From: Hyphomicrobiales bacterium
GTDB taxonomy: Bacteria > Pseudomonadota > Alphaproteobacteria > Rhizobiales > Rhizobiaceae
Direction of reading: 5' to 3'
Length of the DNA stretch: 64,000 bases
Assembly: GCA_900465685.1 (NCBI GenBank)
Contig: UEGR01000006.1
Location: forward strand, 1-64,000
In this document: positions 1 through 8,800 of the stretch, piece after piece
Numbering within the stretch: the stretch's first letter is position 1
Layout: every line of letters begins with the position of its first letter
The notes under the pieces: model-generated
Databases searched by the model: none
The model's input: the letters and a program-made list of their open reading frames with translations, nothing else
What the model was told of the DNA's origin: nothing
Made by a program: the position numbers and the translations under genes

Positions 1-115
1 CTTATGAGTCGGTCACCTAGGGGGGTATGTAGCTAATGCCCTCGCCTGCTGTCCCAGAAATGCACCGATAGGACTCAAAGAAGCGCCACGAGGATTGTCG
101 ACCGTACTCAGAAAT

Positions 116-146
116 AGCCCCTCCACTGCTTCCGCGTGAAGGGGCT
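116..146 (-). terminator. possible weak hairpin terminator
   Basis: AGCCCCT at 116-122 pairs with AGGGGCT at 140-146 around a 17-base loop. It lies just past the stop of the minus-strand membrane-protein gene that ends at 167. No clear T-run follows on the minus strand, so termination is only a possibility. Nothing else was recognised in positions 1-166. Confidence 0.3.
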
Positions 147-166
147 CGTCATGGACATTGATGAAA

Positions 167-1255
167 CTACCTACGGTAGGCTAAGCCGCTCCAAATTCGG
201 CCTTCGTCTCGGTGACGACCACCATGCACTGCTCCGATATAGGCGGCCACTGCGGCAACTAAGGCTGAAGCAGCCAAAAGGAAGGCGCTCAGAATGCCAG
301 CTATTTTGGTCTTCTCAGCAGTCTCCAATGCTTGTGCTTTTGCTTCCTCAAGCGCCTTGCTGGCTTGTTCTTTTGCCTCATCAATCTGCTTTCGCGCTTC
401 ATCGAGCTTCCTCTGCGCTTCCGTTCTCACGGTCTGGACCCGCTCGATTGTCTGATTGACGCGATTTTGGGCGTCGGTCTCACTCATTCCCGTTTGAGCC
501 GTAACCTGACGGACGAGCCAAGCTTTATCTTCGTCGGTTATCTGGCCTGTCGAGAGCAGGTTGGAGAAAATGCTGCCTGCCTGTCGGGTGAAATCAGCAG
601 CATTTTGACCCTCCCCACTAGAAGCGGGTGCTCTATCATTTCGCAGCAACGTATCTGTAAAATAGTCGACGGGATTGACCTTCAATCCCTGGGGAAGCAT
701 TTGCTCAATGGAGGGTGCTGCTGCTTGCCCAGTGCCTTGGATAATGCCGCCGGCCGCACTGCCAGCCCCAGATATTAGTCCTCCGGCCAATTGGCCAGCT
801 CCTTGCGCCGTTCCTCCAATGACGGTTCCTGCTGTTTCTGCGACAGTTTGGGCAGCGCCACCAACTGCTTTAGCGCCGCCAGATAAAATTGAAAGTGCAA
901 ATAGCGCAGAGATTAATGTTCCCAAGCCCCAAACAGCCAGACCGTTCAAGCCATCACGAACGGTCAGTTCGTCCCGAGTAGCGGTACCCGCAGGTCTTCG
1001 CATGCGGCCGGCGATATAGCCTCCCAGCATATAAGAACCAACCATCGAGATGATGACAAACAGCGCAGTAATGACCAACCACGCTACGCTTATATCGCCT
1101 CCGTTATCCAACGATATCGAACTGAGACCGAGTCCGCTCGCGAACGTTGTCAAGACTGCCATGGTGGCCGATGCAACAACTGTTCCTGCAAAAATTGCTG
1201 GCCAGTCTACATAACCGCGATTACCATCGCTCTGTACTGAGTTTTGATCAACCAT
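167..1255 (-). CDS. PhnA-like membrane protein with alanine/glycine-rich middle
   Basis: A 362-residue membrane protein of unknown function. Hydrophobic segments lie at about residues 18-42, 58-80 and 108-125 and near the C-terminus (about 318-342). Between them is a Gly/Ala-rich stretch (about 125-185) followed by a charged helical region (about 265-315) rich in Glu, Lys and Ala that looks like coiled coil. Proteins of this layout are often labelled PhnA-like in Rhizobiales, a name that says nothing about function. The start codon overlaps the stop of the 24-residue gene upstream (TAATG), so the two are probably translated together. The candidate stress promoter at 1364-1389 would serve both. 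The role is probably in the envelope, but that is inferred from topology only. Confidence 0.75.
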   Translation of the reverse strand: MVDQNSVQSDGNRGYVDWPAIFAGTVVASATMAVLTTFASGLGLSSISLDNGGDISVAWLVITALFVIISMVGSYMLGGYIAGRMRRPAGTATRDELTVRDGLNGLAVWGLGTLISALFALSILSGGAKAVGGAAQTVAETAGTVIGGTAQGAGQLAGGLISGAGSAAGGIIQGTGQAAAPSIEQMLPQGLKVNPVDYFTDTLLRNDRAPASSGEGQNAADFTRQAGSIFSNLLSTGQITDEDKAWLVRQVTAQTGMSETDAQNRVNQTIERVQTVRTEAQRKLDEARKQIDEAKEQASKALEEAKAQALETAEKTKIAGILSAFLLAASALVAAVAAYIGAVHGGRHRDEGRIWSGLAYRR

Positions 1256-1329
1256 TAGCGTAACCCCAGAAATGACAGGATAAACAAAACGATTACAACC
1301 AGACCAACGAGATAGATTATTGAGTTCAT
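1255..1329 (-). CDS. 24-residue single-span membrane peptide
   Basis: A very short gene coding for MNSIIYLVGLVVIVLFILSF plus four residues (LGLR), essentially one transmembrane helix. The ATG at 1329 was chosen over an upstream in-frame start because AGGAGA lies just before it. The stop TAA shares bases with the ATG of the larger membrane protein gene (TAATG), typical of translational coupling. Similar one-helix peptides sit next to stress genes in many Rhizobiales. Function is unknown; it could be a membrane-anchored partner of the downstream protein. Confidence 0.65.
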   Translation of the reverse strand: MNSIIYLVGLVVIVLFILSFLGLR

Positions 1330-1363
1330 TATCGTGTCTCCTCTATTACGGATCGCGCTAATG

Positions 1364-1389
1364 AACAATTCTTGCGGGCAAAAAGTTCC
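1364..1389 (-). promoter_or_regulatory. candidate EcfG-type promoter
   Basis: On the minus strand GGAAC (1385-1389) is followed after 17 bases by TGTT (1364-1367), 35 bases before the ATG at 1329. The known EcfG consensus is GGAAC-N16/17-CGTT; this one differs at the first base of the second box. Confidence 0.4.
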
Positions 1390-1458
1390 AAATTTTAAGA
1401 GAGACTTGCTGAATAAGCCGCGCGACGTTGTTTCAGTTTTTAGGGATATATTAGCCAC

Positions 1459-1699
1459 TTAATGGTTCGTTCGTCTTAGTTTACGAAGGGGAGCGCCGCT
1501 ATCAAATTAATATTGCTTGCTTTTTCGACATCTGTAATAGCTCCAGCTCCGGTCTATGGCCAACCGAGGGTTGGAAAAAACTGAAAGAACGTCCATTGCA
1601 TACGGGAGTTGGGACTCCTGGACGGCGCAACCGTCGTTGAAATGGAATACCGGGACAAAAATGTCTCTGCCAAACGGAAACAGACACCAATCATCGGCG
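1459..1699 (+). other. non-coding or decayed stretch with signal-peptide-like fragment
   Basis: No intact gene. A short plus-strand frame from 1501 reads IKLILLAFSTSVIAPAPVYG and resembles a secretion signal, but it has no start codon and stops at about 1584. A second open frame from about 1619 to 1766 reads like protein but matches nothing I recognise. The stretch probably holds debris of older genes next to the IS66 remnant. Confidence 0.3.
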
Positions 1700-1874
1700 T
1701 CACGGTTGAAACCTGTTTTCACCCAGCGACGAAGGCGGCATCGCCTGAGGTCGCATCCCTTCTCTGATCGAGACCTGTAAATTCAACGACATCGCTCGCT
1801 TTACCTTTCTCAAGGCTAGACTAACCACTATCGTAAGGGGCATTCCCAAAGTCGACGACCTGTTTCCATGGAAC
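1700..1874 (+). mobile_element. decayed IS66-family transposase C-terminus
   Basis: Read across frameshifts and one stop, the plus strand gives RLKPVF, then FSPSDEGG, then PSLIETCKFND, then KVDDLFPWN. This order follows the C-terminal end of IS66 transposases (a GSDxGG motif, SLIETCKLN, then an IDDLLPW motif). The reading frame is broken and only about 60 codons are recognisable, so it is a dead fragment. No IS ends were found around it. From here to about 2041 there is no gene. Confidence 0.6.
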
Positions 1875-2041
1875 GTCAAGCAAGGAGAGCTGCGCTCAGC
1901 ACCGAACGCTTACTGTGATCGCACGTAGATCGGTTCAAATGTGAAGGTCAAGAACGAGCGATATGATTTTCTGGCAACCACTCTCCTGCGAATTAAAACA
2001 CCGCGGGAAGCGCTGATGGTTCCTCTTTAAAAAACTTTTTT

Positions 2042-2066
2042 GGAACTTATGTCGCCAGCGGGAGTT
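2042..2066 (+). promoter_or_regulatory. candidate EcfG-type promoter
   Basis: GGAAC at 2042-2046, 16 bases, then AGTT at 2063-2066, ending 35 bases before the ATG at 2101. It fits the GGAAC-N16-NGTT pattern seen repeatedly in the first 27 kb. Confidence 0.45.
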
Positions 2067-2100
2067 TCATGTCTGTTACTTAATTCACTGGAGAAATACA

Positions 2101-2424
2101 ATGAAAATCAGAACGTTAGCGTTCTTGAGCGCTTGTATCATCGCGCCTTCGGCTGTGTTCGCTCAGGACACCGGCAAAACCTCACCGGAAACTCCAGCGG
2201 TAGCAACGCCTGATAGCAACAATCCAGACGCGCCGGTTAAGGGTGCCAACAGCTTTACAGAAGATCAGGCCAAATCAAGGATTGAGGAGGCAGGATACAC
2301 GGGCGTAAGCGGCCTTAAATTGAACGAAGCAAACGGCATCTGGGAAGCCTCTGCCATGAAAGGTAACGAGAAGCTGGACGTCCAGCTTGACTACCAGGGC
2401 AATGTCACAAAGAAGCCAATGTGA
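2101..2424 (+). CDS. secreted PepSY-like small protein
   Basis: A 107-residue protein with a clear signal peptide (MKIRTLAFLSACIIA, cleavage expected after AVFAQ near residue 22). A Pro/Thr-rich linker follows, then a compact domain from about residue 50 (FTEDQAKSRIEEAGYTGV to the end, with DVQLDYQGNV). That pattern of an amphipathic helix followed by strands ending in D-x-x-G-x-V is like the PepSY fold. It is probably periplasmic. GGAG lies just before the ATG. It precedes the DUF1269-like gene by about 40 bases and may share its promoter at 2042-2066. The specific role is unknown. Confidence 0.75.
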   Translation: MKIRTLAFLSACIIAPSAVFAQDTGKTSPETPAVATPDSNNPDAPVKGANSFTEDQAKSRIEEAGYTGVSGLKLNEANGIWEASAMKGNEKLDVQLDYQGNVTKKPM

Positions 2425-2465
2425 AGGTTTGGCTTCCGTCCGCCATTTGAACATGGGAGATTTCT

Positions 2466-3050
2466 ATGAAAACCGTTACCGGATTATTTGACACTTACGA
2501 AGAAGCCAAGGATGCCGTGGCACGTCTCGAAAACGCTGGGTTCCCGTCAGACGATATTTCAATTGTCTCCCACCACCGCGACGATGACGGCGAGAGTAAT
2601 GCCGGCTCTGGCGCGGGGGTCGGTGCAGGACTAGGTGCGGCTGTCGGCGGTGCCGGTGGTCTTTTGACCGGGCTCGGGTTCATGGCGATCCCAGGCGTTG
2701 GGCCAGTCGTCGCCGCGGGTTGGCTCGCAGCAACATTGGCCGGTGCAGTCGGAGGCGCAGTTGTCGGGGGTGTTGCCGGTGGTCTCATCGGGGCGCTGAC
2801 GGAGAGCGGCGTATCAGAAGAAGACGCTCACTTATACGCCGAAGGCGTTCGTCGCGGTGGCTCACTTGTGACCGCTCGTGTGGCGGATGGACGTGTGTCG
2901 GAAGCTGACGCTATTCTTGCCGGTGCCAGTCCGGTGGATATCAACGCCCGACGCAAACTCTATGTCCAGGAAGGCTGGCAACGGTTCGACGCGAACGCCG
3001 ACCCCTATACCGAAGAGGAGATAGAACGGGAACGCAGCCGTTACCTTTAA
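2466..3050 (+). CDS. DUF1269-like / general stress protein 17M-like glycine-zipper protein
   Basis: A 194-residue protein. It starts with a small alpha/beta domain (MKTVTGLFDTYEEAKDAV) of the kind found in general stress protein 17M. A long Gly/Ala/Val-rich glycine-zipper stretch follows (about residues 50-120) that can insert in or pack against membranes, and a soluble C-terminal part ends in a YTEEEIERERSRYL-like tail. GGGAG precedes the start. A second copy with the same order of parts lies at 14356-14991. Family members are stress-induced in many alphaproteobacteria; molecular activity is not known. It probably forms an operon with the PepSY-like gene. Confidence 0.75.
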   Translation: MKTVTGLFDTYEEAKDAVARLENAGFPSDDISIVSHHRDDDGESNAGSGAGVGAGLGAAVGGAGGLLTGLGFMAIPGVGPVVAAGWLAATLAGAVGGAVVGGVAGGLIGALTESGVSEEDAHLYAEGVRRGGSLVTARVADGRVSEADAILAGASPVDINARRKLYVQEGWQRFDANADPYTEEEIERERSRYL

Positions 3051-3055
3051 GGCTT

Positions 3056-3075
3056 GAGCGGGCGAAAGCCCGCTC
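3056..3075 (+). terminator. hairpin after the glycine-zipper gene
   Basis: GAGCGGGC (3056-3063), loop GAAA, GCCCGCTC (3068-3075): a perfect 8-bp stem with a stable tetraloop, 6 bases after the stop. There is no T-run behind it, so it may act as an mRNA 3' stabiliser as much as a terminator. Confidence 0.55.
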
Positions 3076-3398
3076 CGCCAATCGTGTTAGATTATCAGTC
3101 ACGATTTTTTTGTCTTATTGCATACAGGAGCTCTTTTCGTCGAGCTAACCAATGTTACCGGTGCAGATTTTCGACATGAAATGCACCAGTTTTTCTTCTT
3201 CCCATGGTCCGGCTTATCAATCTCCAGCGCTCCATCAAACGTGAAGTCCGACCGGTTCGGCGCGAGGCGGGAACCAGTCCATAATGAGATGTAACTCAAC
3301 ACTATCTGGCACGCCCGCTTTACTTTCTATCGCGAATTTCCACGCATTATACGATATTTCTGTTTAAGCGGTTCTGTGGCTGTCACGATAACACTCGC
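3076..3398. other. intergenic stretch, no gene recognised
   Basis: Convergent gap between the glycine-zipper gene and the end of the signalling operon. Short open frames here have no ribosome site and no recognisable protein. Confidence 0.4.
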
Positions 3399-4469
3399 TT
3401 ACGCGGCCCGATCTCTTGGTCCCTGTAATGTCGCCACGGGGAGTCTTAAAAGCAGTGACAACCCTGCCGGCTTCCATTCGCGCGTTAGCGTTGCATTCAG
3501 CCCCTGCAACGTCGCCTTTTCGAGCGTCGCTCCGAACCCTTGCCGTTCCGGCGGACTTTGTCGGGCTGAACCTCCCGTCTCTGTCCAGTGAAGGTTCACC
3601 ATCTCACAGTCAGTCTCGATATGAATTGCAAGCCGTCCATTAGGGGATGACAGAGCGCCATACTTCGCGGAATTTGTCGTAAGTTCGTGCAACAGAAGAC
3701 CAAGAGACGTCAACGTATTTCCAGACAGGGTGATGTCGGACCCTGTAATTTCGAGACGGGAACTCTGCTCGGTTTTGTGAGGTAACACGACCGCCTCGAT
3801 CAGAGCAGAAACCGAAAAGGACCGCTCAACGCCCCCATCGTCTTTTAGATCAGGCAGTGTCAGTGCATGTGCGTTGGCGAGGGCATTCATACGTGCTCTC
3901 AGATCGGCAACAAGTTCTTCCTTGGTGCCCACCGAGCGCGCACTGACCGAAATCAGCCCGGACGCCAGAGCAAAAAGGTTTTTGATCCGGTGATTGATTT
4001 CCTGAAGAAGGATGTCTTTTTGATGGGCTGCCAGGCGTAGTGCCTCGGCCTGCAGCGCCAGTTCATCTCGCTGCACAGCGAGCTGTTGCTTTTGCCTGTA
4101 CATTTCAAAAAAAACGTCCGCCTTGCTGCGCAGGATGTCAGGCTCGATCGGCTTCTGGATGAAATCCACGGCGCCCGCTTCATAACCCCGGAAACGACGC
4201 TGACCTCCACCGCCCGCTGTCACGAATATAATGGGGACATGACGCGTTCGCTCATTGCCTCGCATGAATTCTGCAAGCTGAAATCCGTCAAGTCCGGGCA
4301 TCTGGACGTCAACCAACGCCAGCGCAACATCATGCTGCAACAGCAATTCAAGCGCGTCATCACCGGATTTCGCTTTCAGCAACTGTAACCCTTCGCGTCG
4401 GAGGAGACCCTCCAGCACAAGAAGATTTTCTTCAAGATCGTCCACAAGCAGAAACGATACGGGTTTCAT
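3399..4469 (-). CDS. receiver domain fused to HWE-family histidine kinase
   Basis: A 356-residue cytoplasmic protein. The receiver domain (about 1-120) has the acidic pair D10/D11, phospho-acceptor D54 (LVDVQMPG) and K106 (FIQKP). A short coiled coil follows, then an HWE-type kinase: phospho-His at about 160 in INHRIKNLFAL and an ATP-binding region with LLLHELTTNSAKYGAL near 262-277. HWE and HisKA_2 kinases include those that phosphorylate PhyR in the alphaproteobacterial general stress response. It is the last gene of a four-gene operon; its ATG overlaps the cheB stop by 4 bases. No transmembrane segment, so its input presumably comes from the upstream hybrid kinase through phosphotransfer to D54. 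Confidence 0.85.
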   Translation of the reverse strand: MKPVSFLLVDDLEENLLVLEGLLRREGLQLLKAKSGDDALELLLQHDVALALVDVQMPGLDGFQLAEFMRGNERTRHVPIIFVTAGGGGQRRFRGYEAGAVDFIQKPIEPDILRSKADVFFEMYRQKQQLAVQRDELALQAEALRLAAHQKDILLQEINHRIKNLFALASGLISVSARSVGTKEELVADLRARMNALANAHALTLPDLKDDGGVERSFSVSALIEAVVLPHKTEQSSRLEITGSDITLSGNTLTSLGLLLHELTTNSAKYGALSSPNGRLAIHIETDCEMVNLHWTETGGSARQSPPERQGFGATLEKATLQGLNATLTREWKPAGLSLLLRLPVATLQGPRDRAA

Positions 4470-5044
4470 GAGTTGGATTGAACCTTTTTTAGATAATTTG
4501 CTATCGCATCGAGCGACAAAATCTCTGCATGCTCACATCGGCTTAGCGCTGCGTATGGCATTGCTGAGGCATGGGCACTTTCCGGGTTTTGAACAATGGC
4601 TTTCCCGCCTGCATCGACGATATGGCGAAGCCCCGCTGCCCCGTCTTCGTTGGCTCCGGTAAGCACAACACCTATCAGGCCGGTGCCGAAGACCTCCGCG
4701 GCCCTCTCAAACAGTACGTCAATGGATGGACGCGAATAGAGAACAGGATCATCCTGAGAAAGAGAAAAGCTTCGGTCCGCCTCAGTACGCAAGTGATAGT
4801 CGGGCGGGGCGAAGTAAATGTTACCCTTTTCAACAGGTTGCTTGTCTTCAGCTTCCCAGACCGGAATATTGCATTTCCGGTTAAAAAGTTCAGCCATCAG
4901 GCTTGTCCGGTCAGGCGGAACATGCACGACAACAATAACGGAAAGGCTGTAGTTTAGCGGCAATGACGGCAAAATCGCCGACAAGGCTTCAAACGCGCCT
5001 GCAGAAGATCCGATCAGGATTGCCTCGGGAGCCAGGGTCTTCAC
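4466..5044 (-). CDS. cheB: CheB-like methylesterase domain protein
   Basis: A 192-residue stand-alone CheB catalytic domain. The Ser-His-Asp triad is visible: GSSAGAFEAL (Ser at about 13-14), VVVHVPPD (His41) and GANEDGAAGL (Asp134). There is no N-terminal receiver domain, unlike chemotaxis CheB. In chemotaxis the enzyme removes methyl groups from receptor glutamates. Here no methyl-accepting receptor is present, and the gene sits between cheR and a kinase with 4-base overlaps on both sides. A role in modifying the hybrid kinase's long coiled coil is a reasonable inference, not shown by the sequence. Confidence 0.88.
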   Translation of the reverse strand: MKTLAPEAILIGSSAGAFEALSAILPSLPLNYSLSVIVVVHVPPDRTSLMAELFNRKCNIPVWEAEDKQPVEKGNIYFAPPDYHLRTEADRSFSLSQDDPVLYSRPSIDVLFERAAEVFGTGLIGVVLTGANEDGAAGLRHIVDAGGKAIVQNPESAHASAMPYAALSRCEHAEILSLDAIANYLKKVQSNS

Positions 5045-5880
5045 GATGAGACTTTCTGGTAGATCTTTTCTTCGCGTACAAAATCCGCAAATGTGCCGGC
5101 GTGATCCGAAAAGCGCACGCTTTCCTTGGCGCCCAGACCCAGGAAACCTTTATGGATAAGCGACTCTTTAAAAAGGCCAAGGACACGATTTTTAAGCGCA
5201 TGATCGAAATAGATCAGCACATTTCGACAGGATATAAGATGCAATTCGCCGAATACTGCATCAGTGGCAAGGCTGTGATCTGAAAAGACCACGTTACGGC
5301 GCAGGGATTTATCAAAGACCACCCGACCATAGGCCGCCTGGTAGTAATCTGACAAAGACGTTCGCCCGCCCGAGCGTTGGTGATTTTCCGTGAATGACCG
5401 GACACGATCAAGGGCGAACACCCCAGCCTCTGCTGCGCTCAGAGCGTCCTGATTGATGTCTGTCGCATAAAAAAGCGTCCGGTCCTCGAGCCCTTCCTCA
5501 CGAAAAAGGATCACCATGGAATAGAGTTCTTCTCCACTGCTACATCCAGCTATCCAGACTTTCAGCGATGGGTAGGTCCGCAAATGCGGAACCACCTGCT
5601 CGCGGATTGCCCGGAAATAATCCGGATCGCGAAACATATCGCTGACCTGGACGGTGAGGAAGCGGAGCAAATGCGACAGCATGTCGGGATCGTGAAGTAG
5701 CTGGTTCTGCATGGCGGAGAAACTCGCAAATCCCAGTTGCTCGCGCGCCTGTTTCAGACGGCGCCGGATCGAGCCCAGTGAGTAATTGCGAAAATCATAA
5801 TGATACCGGAGAAACAGCGCCTCCAGTAACAACCTCATTTCGATATCTTCTGCTGAATCGTTGGACTGCGCTCCCCTCAT
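5041..5880 (-). CDS. cheR: CheR-like methyltransferase
   Basis: A 279-residue CheR. The helical N-terminal domain (about 10-75) is followed by the TVQVSDMFRDP motif (76-86), where chemotaxis CheR has a TxxTxFFRD-like motif. The S-adenosylmethionine site is AGCSSGEELYS (111-121), and ISCRNVLIYF lies further on (about 215-224). It would methylate glutamates of a partner protein. The start overlaps the kinase stop by 4 bases and its own stop overlaps cheB, so this is a tightly coupled signalling operon outside any chemotaxis cluster. Only the target is unknown. Confidence 0.88.
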   Translation of the reverse strand: MRGAQSNDSAEDIEMRLLLEALFLRYHYDFRNYSLGSIRRRLKQAREQLGFASFSAMQNQLLHDPDMLSHLLRFLTVQVSDMFRDPDYFRAIREQVVPHLRTYPSLKVWIAGCSSGEELYSMVILFREEGLEDRTLFYATDINQDALSAAEAGVFALDRVRSFTENHQRSGGRTSLSDYYQAAYGRVVFDKSLRRNVVFSDHSLATDAVFGELHLISCRNVLIYFDHALKNRVLGLFKESLIHKGFLGLGAKESVRFSDHAGTFADFVREEKIYQKVSS

Positions 5881-8800
5881 TTGGGCATCCAGACACGAAC
5901 AAGCGAAAGGAGTTTGTCGACATCAAGTGGTTTGGCCATATAATCATTTGCACCGGCCTCGATGCAACGCTGCTGGTCATCCGGCATTGCCTTGGCAGTA
6001 AGTGTGATGATGGGAAGTTTCTTCCACGCCGGGTTTTCACGGATCTTCCGGGTGGCGGCGAGGCCATCCATGACTGGCATCATGATATCCATCAAAACAA
6101 TATCAATAGCGGTTGATTCACTGGCCTGGCTCTTCGACAATGCATCAAGTGCCTCGCGTCCGTTACGCGCGATAATGACTTCCGCGCCCCGGGGCTCAAG
6201 AATGTTGGTGAGGGCATAGATATTGCGGATATCATCTTCAACAACAAGAATTCTGCGACCTTCAAGAAGCGCATCGCGATGGCGGGCTTTCTGGATCATT
6301 TTTTGCTGCTCGGGCGGCAGTTCTGAAATGACCTGATGCAGAAAAAGACTGACTTCATCGAGAAGGCGCTCGGGCGATTTTGCGCCTTTGATGATGATGG
6401 ACTTGGAGTAACGGCGCAGCTTTTGCTCATTTTCCGCTGAAAGCTCCCGGCCGGTATAAACAATAACCGGCGGGAACGAGTAAATGTTTTCCTGGCTGAG
6501 AGTTTCGAGCAATGCAAAGCCGGAAGTGTCAGGCAGCGAAAGGTCGAGAACCATGCAATCAAAGGTCTGCTCGCGAAGGAGGTTCAGACATTCCGCAGCG
6601 CTCGCTGCGGTAAAGGTCTCGACGTCCCCGGAGCCAAGCAGACTGGCAACCGCTTCTCGCTGGTTCTTGTCATCTTCCACAATCAGGACACGGTTCGCAC
6701 GCCGGGACAGCTTTTTCTCAAGCCTGGCCAGAACATCGACAATTTGCTCGCGGCTGACGGGCTTGCGGAGATAACCGACAGCGCCCAGCGAGATCGCGGT
6801 CCGTGTATGATCGCCTGCAGAAATGACGTGGACCGGGATATGCCGGGTGCGAACGTCATTTTTCAAGCCGTCCAATACCGAAAGTCCCGACTGATCGGGC
6901 AGTCCAACATCGAGTACGATCGCGTTTGGCGAAAATTCACGCGCGGTTTTGACAGCCTCCTCTGCGGTGCGCGCGACAACACAATGAAAACCCATTTCCC
7001 GGGAGAGATCGCGGACAATCGCTGCAAATGTCTCATCGTCTTCAATGACGAGGAGTACCCGCTTGTCTCCCCCAATCTCCTCGCGATCATCTGAAAGCTG
7101 GCGCGCAAGTGCCGCCTCTGACACCGCCCCAGGCATCTCACCAGGGCTTCTCGTCGGCAAAAAGGACGAAGTGGTTGGAGAAACGTCTCTGGCAGACATC
7201 TGCCTTAAGGGCAACGTAACCGAAAAGCGGCTGCCCTGTCCGGGCTTGCTCTCGACTGCGATAGTTCCTGCAAGAAGGCGCACAAGCTGCCGCGAAATCG
7301 AAAGGCCCAGACCGGTGCCGCCAAATCTCCGGCTAATCGTGCTATCAGCCTGATGAAACGCCTCAAAAATGCTGTTGAGCTGATCTTCGGCAATACCGAT
7401 ACCACTGTCGGCAACCGAAAACACAATCTTGTCGGAGCCTTGCGGCCGGACCGATAGCTCCACTTTACCCTTTTCGGTGAATTTGATTGCATTGGAGATC
7501 AGATTTTTGAGGATTTGCTCGAGTCGTCGCGGATCGGTCTCGAACGTTTTGGGCAGATGCTCGTCGAGCGAGATGATGAATTCAAGCTGTTTTTCGCTTG
7601 CGACAGGCTCGAACATTTGCCGCAGTCCGTTTGTCAGACGGACGACCGATGCCTCCTCAGGCTGTATCTCAACATGTCCGGCTTCAATTTTTGAAAGATC
7701 GAGAATATCGTTGATTAGATTGAGCAGGTCATTCCCTGACGACTGGATTGTCCGTGCGTACTTGACCTGTTCGTCCGTCAGGTTTTCATGCGGATTATCG
7801 GCCAGCAACTTCGCCAGAATGAGCGAAGAGTTAAGCGGCGTACGTAGTTCGTGCGACATATTTGCGAGGAAGTCAGACTTATACTGGCTTGAACGCTCAA
7901 GCTCAGCGGCTTTCAGCTGAACCGATGCATTTGCCCTCTCAAGATCGGATCGCTGAATTTCGAGCTGATTTGCCTGCTCTTCAAGCTGAGTGTTTGTCTG
8001 CTCGAGCTCTGCCGCCTGTAGCTCGAGCCGCAACTGCGATTCCTTGAGAACACGACTTTGCTCTTCAAGTTCCTCATTGTTGACGCGCAATTCCTCGCCC
8101 TGCGCTTGCAGCTCTTCCGACTGTTGCTGGGTTTCCTCCAGAAGGTTCTGCAATTCGCCCCGATAGGATGCAGCTTGCACACTCAGTCCTATTGCTTCGG
8201 AAGCTTGCTTTAAAAGCGAGAGAACCTTCTCATCCACGGGCTTGAGAAAACCCATTTCCAGCACGGCATTGGTTGAGCCTTCAACCACAGCGGGCAAGAT
8301 GACGAGATATTTCGGCTTGTCCTGACCTAAAGCGGAACCGAAAGAGAGATAGCCATCAGGCACGTCATCGAGAACGATCAGGCTTCCCTGCGTCGACGCT
8401 TGCCCGAGCAGGCCTTCGCGACCGACAAACTCTAGGGGAACGGATTTGATGTCCGGGATTCCATAGACAGCCGTACGTCGGTAGTGACCGCGCACTCCAC
8501 TAAAGAAGGCTCCCGCCACGGCACCGGTGTATGCGACGAGGTAGTCCAGGATATTTTCGCCGAGCTCATCAATCCGCTGGTCTCCCATCATGGCGGATCC
8601 CAGGCCGATTTTTCCTGTTTGCAACCATTCTTCGCGCGAACGGCTGATTGCAGCCTTGCCCAGAAGATAACCGATCACCACCGTTAGCAGAATTCCAAGA
8701 GCGGCAGTTAGCACAGTACTAATCAATGCCTGCTGCTGTGCGCTGTCCATCTCTGCAAGGCGACTGGTTCGAACCTCGTTCTCAGTCTGGGACATAGCGT

